Assembly: GCA_947253945.1 (NCBI GenBank)
Contig: CAMYAY010000001.1
Coordinates: 75,202 to 139,201, forward strand
Reading direction: 5' to 3'
Length of the DNA stretch: 64,000 nucleotides
DNA from: an uncultured Candidatus Saccharibacteria bacterium
Lineage (GTDB): Bacteria > Patescibacteriota > Saccharimonadia > Saccharimonadales > Saccharimonadaceae
Both the position numbers and the translations under genes were made by a program. The notes below the pieces were generated by a model. The model saw nothing but the letters and a program-made list of their open reading frames with translations. It did no database searches and was not told the origin of the DNA. How positions within the stretch are numbered: the first letter of the stretch is position 1; each line of letters starts with the position of its first letter. Below, piece by piece: positions 1-8,033 of the stretch.

Positions 1-282
1 GTGTTGCGCTATCAGGGTACGGCGCGTGATATTACCTATCGCGTACCGGCTGCAATTACATTTGCAGAGGTAATGGACTACACTTTGAAACAGCTAGCAA
101 ATAGTGAATTAGCTATCGAAGTTACGCCGGGCGACATTTTTACGCCAGCCGAGGGTGAACGCAATATAACGTTGCATATCGAATTTTATGACCGAGCCAA
201 GACGGTAGATACTAAAGAAGTGGCGGTTTTGATGCATCGGTTAGAGAAGAATGCCAGCCAAATTAATGCTAAAATTGTATAA
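1..282 (+). CDS. pheT: Phenylalanyl-tRNA synthetase beta subunit, C-terminal fragment
   Basis: This is the 3' end of a gene cut by the window edge. The 93 visible residues match the ferredoxin-fold anticodon-binding (FDX-ACB) domain that ends PheT. It shows an RDITYRVP strand, a helix beginning ITFAEV, the GDIFTP turn, the NITLHIEF strand and a final helix with the usual TxxEV start. In PheT this domain contacts the tRNA-Phe anticodon region and acts in the alpha2beta2 enzyme. The first codon of the window is GTG, but that is probably an internal valine, because a free-standing FDX-ACB protein would be unusual. The stop is 14 bases before the FKBP gene, which has its own Shine-Dalgarno, so the two probably share a transcript. 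Confidence 0.8.
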   Translation: MLRYQGTARDITYRVPAAITFAEVMDYTLKQLANSELAIEVTPGDIFTPAEGERNITLHIEFYDRAKTVDTKEVAVLMHRLEKNASQINAKIV

Positions 283-296
283 TAATAGGAGGAAAA

Positions 297-917
297 ATGA
301 GTTCGTACGATAAAACACCAATCAAGGAACGTGTCATGATTTGGATTGTTGCCATCATGATGGTAGTATTTACCGTGGTTGGCTTTGCGTCGATGATTAT
401 TGCGTCATTGTTGCCAAAGACTGATTCAAATAAGATAGCTAATGAAAAAATGATGGAAGATTACAAGAAGCAAATGGAAGACCAGCAGAAGAAGATTGAG
501 CAAATGCAAGAAGAGCGTCAGAAGTCATTAAAGCCATTGCCGGGTTATGAAAATCAAGTTGGCAAGTTTGATGCTAAATCAGTGACTAGTTTGAAGGTTG
601 ACGTACTGCAAGAGGGTACCGGGGCGACCGTGAGCGCTGACGACACAATTAGTGCAAATTATACCGGTTGGACAGCGGACGGTAAAATATTTGATAGCAC
701 TAATAGTAAAGACGGGCTTGCAGCTGCAAAATTTAGTTTGCAACAAGTAATTAAGGGTTGGCGAGACGGACTTGCTGGCAGGCGTGTTGGTGGTACGTAT
801 CTATTAACTATCCCGGCAGAGATGGCGTATGGTAAGGAGGGTGCACCGAGCATCGCTCCTAACTCACCACTTAAGTTCGTGGTGTCAATCGTTGATTTGA
901 CACAGAAACAAAAATAG
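297..917 (+). CDS. Membrane-anchored FKBP-type peptidyl-prolyl isomerase
   Basis: The 206-residue protein has a short basic N-terminus, one membrane segment (about residues 13-39), a Lys/Glu/Gln-rich coiled coil (about 46-78) and a C-terminal FKBP domain (about 98-203). FKBP landmarks are visible: YTGW, DGKIFDST, VIKGWRDGL, and the AYGKEG loop near the end. Family knowledge says it catalyses cis-trans isomerisation of X-Pro bonds and acts as a folding helper. The single anchor places the domain outside the membrane, so it probably helps fold exported proteins. The start has an AGGAGG site 4 bases upstream. A strong hairpin terminator follows. The substrate cannot be told from sequence. Confidence 0.9.
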   Translation: MSSYDKTPIKERVMIWIVAIMMVVFTVVGFASMIIASLLPKTDSNKIANEKMMEDYKKQMEDQQKKIEQMQEERQKSLKPLPGYENQVGKFDAKSVTSLKVDVLQEGTGATVSADDTISANYTGWTADGKIFDSTNSKDGLAAAKFSLQQVIKGWRDGLAGRRVGGTYLLTIPAEMAYGKEGAPSIAPNSPLKFVVSIVDLTQKQK

Positions 918-931
918 GTCGCAATATTAAG

Positions 932-957
932 AAAGGCTGAGTATGTCTCAGCCTTTT
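932..957. terminator. Bidirectional intrinsic terminator between convergent genes
   Basis: A perfect 10-bp stem (932-941 with 947-956) around a 5-base loop, A-rich on the left and T-rich on the right. It can end transcription from both sides and overlaps the last codon of the convergent phospholipase D-like gene. Confidence 0.85.
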
Positions 958-959
958 AA

Positions 960-1961
960 TTATTTGATTTCGGTTTCGAGAAAATGTTCGAGCTGACTGA
1001 TGATCTTACTATTAGTGGTTTCTAAGGCGATCTCCCTAGTGCCAAAGAATGACCCAGCGGTGGTAAAGTTGTGTGAACCGGTGATAGCTACTTTGTTACC
1101 ATCTGGCATGGTGAAAATAGCAAACTTGGCGTGAATATAGCGGTCGCGCGTGTAGAGGTTGTGCATGCTAGCGACAAGCTTTGATGAACCAATAAGGATT
1201 TTATTTAGCTTGCTGTCAGCAAGTGATTTACGATTGAAGTAGACCTCGGCTGGTTTGCTGGCGATTTCTTTACCTAGTTTGCCGCTCGGGCAATATTGCG
1301 ATACTAAGGTGATGTGTTTGGCTTGTTTGGCTAATTGCAGTGCACGGCTGTAGATTAGCGAGCGATTCATCTTGCCGCTGTCGATTAGTGCTGTGCCATA
1401 TGGCAGAATAATAGACTTATTGATGCGGTGTTTGGGATTCTGGTTAATAGCTTCAATATTGAGCTGTTCGGTGGCTAGCCTGGTGGCGAGTTTAGGGTCA
1501 ATTACATTAAACATGTAGTCAGCTTGCTTAGTAACGGCCACGCCTTCTGCATTGACGCCACCGAATGTAAAGACAGTATCGTCGATGACGCACCACTTCG
1601 AGTGAGTTCGGCCAATGCAGAGTGGCACGTTGTAACAGCCGAGCCAAGAGAACTTTGCGCCTGCCTCGGTTAATTGTTTGCGAATCCGGTCGGATTTGCG
1701 GCTAGTGACTCCGGTAAGGAATTTGTAGATATTGCGCGTGTGTTGTTCAGCATACATAAAAGTCATAAAATCAGCCATGACATGTACGTCAACTCCGCGC
1801 TTAGCGGCAGCGATTAGAGCGTCAATTAATGGTTGGGTGGCACCATCCTCGAAAAAAGTTAGAGTAGTCAGATAAATGCGAGCCTGAGCTTTCTCGGCAC
1901 AACTAGTTACTTCGTCAATATAATCTTTCGGCAACAATAATTTTGGTGTTGCATGCAACAT
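960..1961 (-). CDS. Phospholipase D-like protein with two HKD motifs
   Basis: This 333-residue protein carries the two HxK(x)4D-type motifs of the PLD superfamily: HSKWCVID in the N-terminal half and HAKFAIF, followed by GSHN, in the C-terminal half. The family includes cardiolipin synthases, phospholipases and some nucleases, all using the paired histidines through a phospho-histidine intermediate. No signal peptide or clear membrane segment is seen, which argues against a classical cardiolipin synthase (normally with N-terminal helices). A cytoplasmic phosphodiesterase or nuclease is equally possible. The second copy has a three-residue insertion (PDG) before its acidic position. A TATAAT box lies 6 bases upstream of the ATG with no ribosome binding site, so the mRNA is probably leaderless. 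Confidence 0.8.
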   Translation of the reverse strand: MLHATPKLLLPKDYIDEVTSCAEKAQARIYLTTLTFFEDGATQPLIDALIAAAKRGVDVHVMADFMTFMYAEQHTRNIYKFLTGVTSRKSDRIRKQLTEAGAKFSWLGCYNVPLCIGRTHSKWCVIDDTVFTFGGVNAEGVAVTKQADYMFNVIDPKLATRLATEQLNIEAINQNPKHRINKSIILPYGTALIDSGKMNRSLIYSRALQLAKQAKHITLVSQYCPSGKLGKEIASKPAEVYFNRKSLADSKLNKILIGSSKLVASMHNLYTRDRYIHAKFAIFTMPDGNKVAITGSHNFTTAGSFFGTREIALETTNSKIISQLEHFLETEIK

Positions 1962-1967
1962 AACTAT

Positions 1968-1973
1968 ATTATA
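1968..1973 (-). promoter_or_regulatory. Extended -10 promoter of the PLD-like gene
   Basis: Reverse-strand TATAAT preceded by TGG (extended -10), ending 6 bases before the ATG. No convincing -35. The spacing predicts a leaderless transcript. Confidence 0.7.
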
Positions 1974-1984
1974 CCAAAAACAAC

Positions 1985-2014
1985 TTGCATATCATAATGT
2001 GCTTGTGTTATTAT
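1985..2014 (+). promoter_or_regulatory. Promoter of the Pro-rich acidic protein gene
   Basis: TTGCAT, an 18-base spacer, then TATTAT preceded by TGT. It faces away from the PLD-like promoter, so the 80-base gap holds two divergent promoters. Confidence 0.65.
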
Positions 2015-2041
2015 ATTTACAAGATAATTTAGGGAGGGCAT

Positions 2042-2764
2042 GTGGATATACCATCAGTATTTGCTAACGGGAATGTTAGCGCGACAGTACCAACTGCGAG
2101 CAATTCGACTGCGAGTCAACCAGTGCTAAATTCAGCTACAACTGATTTTGGGCTTGACCCATTGGCTGGTTATGGCTTAGGCGGTGAACCAATTGGCGCC
2201 AACGGTAAGCGTGAGGAGCTAATTACTAATGAGACCATTAACACTAGCGATAAGTCGAAAGTAGGTAATTTTAGTGAGATTCAAGAGGAGCCAGAACCAG
2301 CTCCAGCTCCAACTCCAGCACCGGTTGTTGCGGCTTCCACTAATCCAATGGATCCAACTTTTAATGTAACCGACCCAGTGAAGTTAGATTTTATTAAGAC
2401 ATACACTAGCGAGTATGATGCTACGGTAGTGCGTGCGTTAGCTGCTGTTCAGTCGCTGCTTAAGTCAATCGATGATACAGTGAAAAATCATACGGATGAT
2501 ATCGCCATCCCGGAGTCGGCTAATGAATTTATCGATCAAGCGCCAGCTGGTGGCCGAGTGCCAAAATTTGACGATGCACAAAACATCGTGCGCGCCGTAA
2601 TGGAGAAGGCTAATACTGCTAAGTCGCAATCTGAGGAAGCAGCACGCGAAGCAGCAAAGATTTATGACGACATTCAGCAATTTAAGCGCGATACCGAGGA
2701 CGAAGTTGAGTCGATTAAGGCGCGTGATGAGTTTGGCCGTACCGAATCAAATATGGTAAAATAA
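2042..2764 (+). CDS. Acidic Pro/Ala-rich protein with C-terminal coiled coil, unknown function
   Basis: I do not recognise this 240-residue protein. The first 75 residues are rich in Ser/Thr/Asn/Ala and look disordered. They are followed by a Pro-Ala stretch (about 83-98, EPAPAPTPAP), then a largely helical, charged half ending in a likely coiled coil (about 190-235). There is no signal peptide or membrane segment. The start is GTG, chosen because a strong GGGAGGG site sits just upstream; the overlapping ATG at 2040 is in another frame. The pyrophosphatase gene follows after 21 bases, so co-transcription is likely. A cytoplasmic scaffold or surface-associated filament protein are both guesses. 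Confidence 0.7.
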   Translation: MDIPSVFANGNVSATVPTASNSTASQPVLNSATTDFGLDPLAGYGLGGEPIGANGKREELITNETINTSDKSKVGNFSEIQEEPEPAPAPTPAPVVAASTNPMDPTFNVTDPVKLDFIKTYTSEYDATVVRALAAVQSLLKSIDDTVKNHTDDIAIPESANEFIDQAPAGGRVPKFDDAQNIVRAVMEKANTAKSQSEEAAREAAKIYDDIQQFKRDTEDEVESIKARDEFGRTESNMVK

Positions 2765-2785
2765 CCGTATAACAGAAGGAGATTT

Positions 2786-3313
2786 ATGGACTGGAACGAA
2801 GTATTTGATGCCGGTGACGTTGATGCTGGTATTATCAATGTGGTAAATGAAATCCCAAAGGGTAGCAACAATAAAATTGAGTGGCGCCGCGATAAGAAGG
2901 TGATGGCACTCGACCGCGTAGAACCAAAAGTGTTTGCTAAGCCAACCAATTACGGGTTTATTCCGCAGACATTAGATGAAGATGGCGACGAACTAGACGC
3001 TCTTATTTTGACTGACGACCCATTGCCAACTGGTGTGGTTGTAGAAGCTCGCGTTTTGGGTGTATTAAAGTTTGTTGATGGTGGTGAAGTGGACGACAAA
3101 GTGATTGTTGTCCCAGCTGATGACCGCGAGACTGGTAATAAATATCAGACGATTGACGACGTCCCGGCACAGCTAAAGAAGCAAATTGAGTTTCATTTTG
3201 CACACTACAAGGACCTTAAGAAGCCTGGTTCGACTGAAGTTAAGGGTATTGAAGGTTTAGACGCTGCTAAAGCGGTGATTCGTGAAGCACAGCAACGCTG
3301 GGCAAATCGCTAA
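2786..3313 (+). CDS. ppa: Inorganic pyrophosphatase (family I)
   Basis: The 175-residue length and motifs fit the soluble family I enzyme, which hydrolyses pyrophosphate to two phosphates with Mg2+ and pulls biosynthetic reactions forward. The signature DEDGDELDALIL (around residue 60) supplies the metal-binding aspartates, and the upstream KVFAKPTNYGFIPQT strand and the ADDRE loop are also present. The start has an AGAAGGAG site. An intrinsic terminator follows directly. The upstream acidic protein gene is probably co-transcribed, with no obvious functional link. Confidence 0.95.
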   Translation: MDWNEVFDAGDVDAGIINVVNEIPKGSNNKIEWRRDKKVMALDRVEPKVFAKPTNYGFIPQTLDEDGDELDALILTDDPLPTGVVVEARVLGVLKFVDGGEVDDKVIVVPADDRETGNKYQTIDDVPAQLKKQIEFHFAHYKDLKKPGSTEVKGIEGLDAAKAVIREAQQRWANR

Positions 3314-3327
3314 AGCTTAGTTAATAA

Positions 3328-3353
3328 AATAAGCACCCTACGGGGTGCTTATT
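3328..3353. terminator. Intrinsic terminator after ppa
   Basis: An 11-bp stem (3328-3338 with 3343-3353) with a TACG loop, lying between the convergent ends of ppa and the RelA/SpoT gene, so it may serve both. Confidence 0.8.
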
Positions 3354-3364
3354 AATTTTGGCGA

Positions 3365-4849
3365 TTATTGATTAATCTGGCTATTTTTACTGAGCTGGTT
3401 GCGTAATTTGCGTCGTGCGCGACCGGTGGCGATTTTATTTAACCAGTCAAGGTGTGGAATGACATTTTTACGTGTAATTACCTCTACGACATCGCCCGAT
3501 TTAAGTGGTGTATCGAACTTAACTAGTCGTCCATTGACCATAAAACCAGCAGCCTTGGCGGCTACGTCGGAGTGAACTTGGTAGGCAAAGTCGAGCGGTA
3601 AGGCACCAGACGGTAAGTCGAAGATGTCGCCGCGTGGTGAATAGACAAAAATGCGGTCGGAGAATAGGTTAACCTTAAAGGCATCAAAATTGACCTGTTT
3701 ACCGGCGCGCAACTTAGCGGCAGCTACTTGGAGTTCATGGATCCAGTTTAGGTTGGCTGGTAGGGGCGCTAGTCCGCCGCGCTTATAAGTATCGGTTAGC
3801 TTTTGCTCGTTGTAATGGAACGATGCCGCAAGACCGCGCTCGGCGTATTCGTGCATTTGCTTGGTGCGAATCTGAAACTCTACGACTTGGCCTTCTGGCG
3901 TAGTCACGGTAGTGTGTAGTGACTGGTAGCCGTTGGTTTTTGGCCGCGCAATATAGTCTTTGATGCGCCCCGGCATTGGAGTATACATTTGGTGAAGCAA
4001 GCCGAGTACGAGGTAACAAGATGAGACGTCGTCGGTGATGACACGTAGCGCCATGAGGTCGTAGATATCGTTAATGTCAGAGTGCTTAGTTAACTTTTTA
4101 TGAAGTGAATAAACTGATTTAATACGCCCTTCTACATGGCAAGGAATTTTTTCTTCGGCTAATTTTTTACTTACTTCATTACGAACTTGGTCGATAGTCT
4201 GTTTACTCTCGCTGATTCTTCGGTCGATTAAGGCACGTAATTTTTCATAACGTTTTGGCGCAAGGTATTTAAAGCTTAAATCCTCAATCTCAACGCGTAC
4301 TCGCCCCATGTTGAGCCGGTCGGCAAGCGGGCCAAATACCTCAAGGCTTTCACGCGCTTTTTTGAGCTGCTTCTCACGGGTTTGATATTGGAGTGTGCGT
4401 AGATTATGCAGGCGGTCAGCTAATTTAATAATGATGACACGGACGTCGGCGCCAATAGCGACCAGTAGCTTAGTTAGGTTATCTTTAGTTTTTGGCAAAT
4501 AGTGAGTAATATCATCGCGCCCACTGCGGGCCTTACTGATTTTGGTGACGCCATCGACCAATAATGCTACGTCGTCGCCAAATTTTGCGCCGATTTCGCT
4601 TAAATCTGTGCCGGTATCTTCGGCGACATCATGTAATAGACCGGCGACGACAGAGTCGCGGTCCATGTTCCATTCACAGAGAATTGTCGCAACAGCAATT
4701 GGGTGGATGATGTACGGTTCGCCGCTGAGGCGCTTTTGGCCAGCGTGCTTCTCGGTGGCAAAATCAAGCGCCAAGACGATTTTTTGGTAGTCTTTGTCGT
4801 CCGCAAACTTCTGCCGTGCGAGCTTTAAAAATTCTGTTGCTTCTTTCAT
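3365..4849 (-). CDS. Short RelA/SpoT (p)ppGpp hydrolase/synthetase without ACT domain
   Basis: Domains in order are an HD hydrolase (about residues 30-135, with His35, His73-Asp74 and the Glu77-Asp78 pair all present), a RelA/SpoT synthetase (about 220-350, with the RPKTNGYQSLHT substrate loop) and a TGS domain (about 398-458). The protein ends at 494 residues, where full-length RSH enzymes run to about 700-750. The zinc-finger/helical and ACT regions that bind the ribosome and regulate the enzyme are therefore absent. The catalytic residues for both (p)ppGpp breakdown and synthesis appear intact. A TATAAT box ends 6 bases before the ATG, giving a predicted leaderless mRNA divergent from the RCC1-like gene. 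It could be named rel, but the usual E. coli names do not map cleanly. Confidence 0.92.
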   Translation of the reverse strand: MKEATEFLKLARQKFADDKDYQKIVLALDFATEKHAGQKRLSGEPYIIHPIAVATILCEWNMDRDSVVAGLLHDVAEDTGTDLSEIGAKFGDDVALLVDGVTKISKARSGRDDITHYLPKTKDNLTKLLVAIGADVRVIIIKLADRLHNLRTLQYQTREKQLKKARESLEVFGPLADRLNMGRVRVEIEDLSFKYLAPKRYEKLRALIDRRISESKQTIDQVRNEVSKKLAEEKIPCHVEGRIKSVYSLHKKLTKHSDINDIYDLMALRVITDDVSSCYLVLGLLHQMYTPMPGRIKDYIARPKTNGYQSLHTTVTTPEGQVVEFQIRTKQMHEYAERGLAASFHYNEQKLTDTYKRGGLAPLPANLNWIHELQVAAAKLRAGKQVNFDAFKVNLFSDRIFVYSPRGDIFDLPSGALPLDFAYQVHSDVAAKAAGFMVNGRLVKFDTPLKSGDVVEVITRKNVIPHLDWLNKIATGRARRKLRNQLSKNSQINQ

Positions 4850-4855
4850 ATGACA

Positions 4856-4861
4856 ATTATA
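4856..4861 (-). promoter_or_regulatory. Extended -10 promoter of the RelA/SpoT gene
   Basis: Reverse-strand TATAAT preceded by TGC, 6 bases from the start codon. No good -35 box. Predicted leaderless. Confidence 0.7.
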
Positions 4862-4870
4862 GCACTTTAC

Positions 4871-4898
4871 TGGACAAAATAAGCATTAGCGTTATAAT
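4871..4898 (+). promoter_or_regulatory. Promoter of the exported RCC1-like gene
   Basis: TGGACA, a 16-base spacer, TATAAT. It lacks TGN but has a good -35. About 40 bases of leader lead to an AGGGGG site. Confidence 0.7.
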
Positions 4899-4946
4899 AT
4901 GATTATATTCTTTAGCGGCCGTAATAATTTAAATTTAGGGGGCGTC

Positions 4947-6878
4947 ATGTTCAAAAAAATTCGGTCGTGTATGGTAATCGCGGCAGGTGTGATATTAATG
5001 GCTATGCCACAAGTAGCATTAGCTGAGGATGTGTTGGTAGATAACGACGAAGCTACTAATGCACCCGATACTGTTGATGGAGAAGACCGAGAGGCGGTAG
5101 ATTCAAATACAACAGCCACTGACTCTGATGCACCTAGCGATTTTGCCGATCGGGCTGATTTAGGTGCTGGCGCTAATAGTTCTAGCGTGGATAAGAAAGT
5201 AGAGAATAATTTGAGCGATAAGGCTGATGACAAGCCATATGGTTTGAGCGCTACTTCTGGTTCAACGTCGGGAGGGGATGTTATTACTTTACATAGTCCA
5301 TACCTGTCGGGTGAAGTTCGTAAGTCGATTGGTAATATAAAAGATTATGCGAGGGGCGATAACCATGAGTTGGCATTGTTGGATGATGGTTCGGTAGTGG
5401 CTTGGGGCGATAATACTCAAGGTCAACTTGGTTACCAGGCCGATAATAACCATATAAATGCGCAACAGGCGGTGACTATTAAATTGCCAAAGGCTGCAAC
5501 TGTTATTGCAGCAAAGCATAACGCATCGGTGGCATTGTTGAAGGATGGCACAGTTTATTTATGGGGTGATGGAAAATTTGAGCCGCAACAATTGTCGCTA
5601 GCTGACGGTAGAGTAATGAGCATTAGTCTTGTTGGGGAGAAAAATGCTACTAGCGTGATTATGCGGACTTGCCGTAGCGATAATTGTGGTACTGATGCTG
5701 ATGGCGTGGCTATATGGTCGTCTTTGAACCAGCAGATTATGACATACGATTTCGGTGCTAAGGTACGCGAAATTGCAGTTAACCCGACGTCGCACGATAT
5801 AGCGGCGATTACTTCTGATATGTTATACAACTGGTCACTTGGGCTTAGTCCGAAACCGTTGGGTGGTAAGTTTAACCTGGACCCAAAGAGTAATGGTTTA
5901 TCACATGTAGCAGCTGGCGATATTAATCGAGGGCAGGCATTCCTAGTATATGATGGCGGTGCGTTATTTACGCGCGGCGGCAGTGCTGAGTATAGCAGTG
6001 TGGCAAATTTACCGGTCGCAAATAACATTACACAGTTATTAAACGATGGCTGGGAGGGATATTTTGCATTAAACGACGCCGGAGATGTTTTTATGTGGTA
6101 TTTGAATGGCAAGCAGTGGATTCAAATTGCTACACCGGAGGGTGAGCAGATTATTAAATTGCGAGCATTACAACCACACGGTAATAAATACACTGCGGGT
6201 GTGGTGCTTGGTCTGAGTGCTAACGGTAGACTATATGAATTGCATACTGGCAATGGAGATATACCAGACATTACGCCCGACTTAACGATTTCTACGGGTA
6301 AAAATGAACATTTGCTCAAGAAAATATTTTTTGGTGGCGTAGAATTAGACACTGATAAAATTAAATATTTAGATGATAATACGGTGCAATTTTCTGTGCC
6401 ACCATCCTTACATGCTGGAGCGGTAGCGGTGTCTATAGAAGATATCAATGGGCGCAGATGGCCGGTGGGCAAATACAACTATATTAAATCGCAAGTAATG
6501 GGTGGTAATCAATTATTGCCGTCGGTTACTCCGGATGCTAGTGGTGAACATTCGTCTACTACCGTAAAGCCGTCGTCTACGATTGTTAAGCCGTATGATA
6601 GTAGTAAATTATTGCTAAGTAATAAGCCTAAACCAAGTATAGATAAGACAAAATCAGACGACCAAGTAAAGAAGTTAAAGCGCGAGGTATCAGATAGGAT
6701 AGCTCAGTTTAAAGATAGACTCAAGCAGTACACTACCATGCAGAAGCAGCACGACAAACTGGTTTCGGCTCAGAACAAGATGTTGGGTGGTCGACAGCCA
6801 AAATTAGAACCGTACGGTAGCTACGGCTCTTACTCTCGTGGTAAGTATGGCGCACCAAATACCGGCGCAGAGCTATGA
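4947..6878 (+). CDS. Exported RCC1-repeat (beta-propeller) protein, unknown function
   Basis: I place the start at ATG 4947, not at an in-frame ATG 48 bases earlier. The earlier codon lies inside the promoter, whereas 4947 follows an AGGGGG site and begins a good signal peptide (KK, hydrophobic core, cleavage after ALA at about residue 26). The mature part starts with a long acidic Ser/Thr/Asp linker. It then has RCC1-type blades (ARGDNHELALLDDG followed by WGDN, and AAKHNASVALLKDG followed by WGDG) that continue in degenerate form. Next comes an IPT/TIG-like strand segment (about 520-570), a Ser/Thr/Pro linker, a coiled coil (about 575-620) and a Gly/Ser/Tyr-rich tail. There is no sortase motif or C-terminal anchor. 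A role in surface binding or host contact is inference only. Confidence 0.75.
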   Translation: MFKKIRSCMVIAAGVILMAMPQVALAEDVLVDNDEATNAPDTVDGEDREAVDSNTTATDSDAPSDFADRADLGAGANSSSVDKKVENNLSDKADDKPYGLSATSGSTSGGDVITLHSPYLSGEVRKSIGNIKDYARGDNHELALLDDGSVVAWGDNTQGQLGYQADNNHINAQQAVTIKLPKAATVIAAKHNASVALLKDGTVYLWGDGKFEPQQLSLADGRVMSISLVGEKNATSVIMRTCRSDNCGTDADGVAIWSSLNQQIMTYDFGAKVREIAVNPTSHDIAAITSDMLYNWSLGLSPKPLGGKFNLDPKSNGLSHVAAGDINRGQAFLVYDGGALFTRGGSAEYSSVANLPVANNITQLLNDGWEGYFALNDAGDVFMWYLNGKQWIQIATPEGEQIIKLRALQPHGNKYTAGVVLGLSANGRLYELHTGNGDIPDITPDLTISTGKNEHLLKKIFFGGVELDTDKIKYLDDNTVQFSVPPSLHAGAVAVSIEDINGRRWPVGKYNYIKSQVMGGNQLLPSVTPDASGEHSSTTVKPSSTIVKPYDSSKLLLSNKPKPSIDKTKSDDQVKKLKREVSDRIAQFKDRLKQYTTMQKQHDKLVSAQNKMLGGRQPKLEPYGSYGSYSRGKYGAPNTGAEL

Positions 6879-6880
6879 TA

Positions 6881-6908
6881 TTGAATTATTTCTATTTTTT
6901 GCTAAACT
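6881..6908 (+). promoter_or_regulatory. Promoter of gap
   Basis: TTGAAT, a 16-base spacer, TAAACT preceded by TGC. An AGGAGGG site precedes the gap ATG, so this transcript has a leader. Confidence 0.6.
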
Positions 6909-6938
6909 ATAAACATAAGGGTAATTAGGAGGGAATCC

Positions 6939-7946
6939 ATGAAGAAAATTGCAATTAACGGGTTTGGTCGAATTGGCCGCAACGCCTTTAAGATTGCGCT
7001 GAAGCGCGATGATGTCGAGGTGGTGGCGATTAATGACTTGGTTAGCCCAGATGCTTTGGCGCATCTTTTAAAGTACGACTCAACCTACGGCACATTTGCT
7101 GGTGATGTTAGCTATGATGACCAGAATATCATTGTAGACGGTCGTAAGTATCGCGTATATAGCGAAACTGACCCACACAATCTACCTTGGCGTGAGCTAG
7201 GTATTGATGTCGTAATTGAATCAACCGGTCGGTTTGTGGTGCCAGATAAGGCCCGCGCTCACCTTGACGCCGGCGCTAAGAAGGTAGTGATTAGTGCTCC
7301 AGCTAAGGGTGAGGGTGCTACAACTATTGTGCTTGGTGTTAATGATGGCGAGCTGGAGAATGCTAGCGATATCGTTAGCAACGCTTCTTGTACTACTAAC
7401 TGTATCGCGCCAGTGATGTCAGTACTAGAGAATAACTTTGGTGTTGAAAAGGCAATGATGACGACAGTTCACTCATACACTTCAGACCAGCGTTTGCTTG
7501 ATGCGCCACACCGTGACCCACGTCGTATGCGTAGTGCTGCTCAGAATATCATTCCAACCACTACGGGCGCTTCAATTGCTTGTACTAAGACTATTCCTAG
7601 CTTGAAGGATAAGTTTGGCGGTTTAAGCTTGCGCGTGCCAACCCCAGTAGCTTCAATTTCTGATATTACGGCGGTTTTGAAGCGTAATGTTACTAAGGAA
7701 GAGATTAACGATGTCTTCCGTAAGGCTGCCCAAGAGGATTACTATCGTGGCATTTTGGACGCGACTGACGAGAAGTTGGTTAGTAGCGATTACATTGGTA
7801 ACCCGTGCTCATCAATTGTTGACCTTAGCTTAACGGATGTTGTGGCTGGTAACCTCGTAAAGGTTGTTTCTTGGTACGACAACGAGTGGGGCTATTCAAA
7901 CCGCTTGGTTGAACTAACGGTTGATGTAGCAAAAAGCATCAAGTAA
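6939..7946 (+). CDS. gap: Glyceraldehyde-3-phosphate dehydrogenase
   Basis: A full-length 335-residue GAPDH. The Rossmann motif NGFGRIGR is at residues 7-14, catalytic Cys151 sits in SNASCTTNC, His178 in TTVHSY, and the C-terminal WYDNEWGY strand is intact. Asp33 after the second beta strand suggests NAD rather than NADP as cofactor. It oxidises glyceraldehyde 3-phosphate to 1,3-bisphosphoglycerate in the cytoplasm and heads a block of sugar-phosphate genes on the same strand. The start has an AGGAGGG site. A strong terminator separates it from rpiB, so it is probably expressed alone. Confidence 0.97.
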   Translation: MKKIAINGFGRIGRNAFKIALKRDDVEVVAINDLVSPDALAHLLKYDSTYGTFAGDVSYDDQNIIVDGRKYRVYSETDPHNLPWRELGIDVVIESTGRFVVPDKARAHLDAGAKKVVISAPAKGEGATTIVLGVNDGELENASDIVSNASCTTNCIAPVMSVLENNFGVEKAMMTTVHSYTSDQRLLDAPHRDPRRMRSAAQNIIPTTTGASIACTKTIPSLKDKFGGLSLRVPTPVASISDITAVLKRNVTKEEINDVFRKAAQEDYYRGILDATDEKLVSSDYIGNPCSSIVDLSLTDVVAGNLVKVVSWYDNEWGYSNRLVELTVDVAKSIK

Positions 7947-7964
7947 CTAGCTAGATACATAACT

Positions 7965-7992
7965 AAATTAGCCCTTTATCAAGGGCTAATTT
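7965..7992 (+). terminator. Intrinsic terminator after gap
   Basis: A perfect 12-bp stem (7965-7976 with 7981-7992) around a TATC loop, running into T residues. Confidence 0.88.
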
Positions 7993-8005
7993 TTGTTAAA
8001 TGTTA

Positions 8006-8011
8006 TATAAT
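8006..8011 (+). promoter_or_regulatory. Probable -10 of the rpiB operon
   Basis: TATAAT directly downstream of the gap terminator and 22 bases before the rpiB ATG, which has an AGGAGGG site. No TGN and no clear -35, so the call is tentative. Confidence 0.45.
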
Positions 8012-8033
8012 AATATTGTAAATAGGAGGGTAA

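Noticed and set aside
5555..6112. 185-residue reverse frame inside the RCC1-like gene
   Set aside because: It is antisense to a protein with clear signal peptide and repeats, has no ribosome binding site and no recognisable domain.
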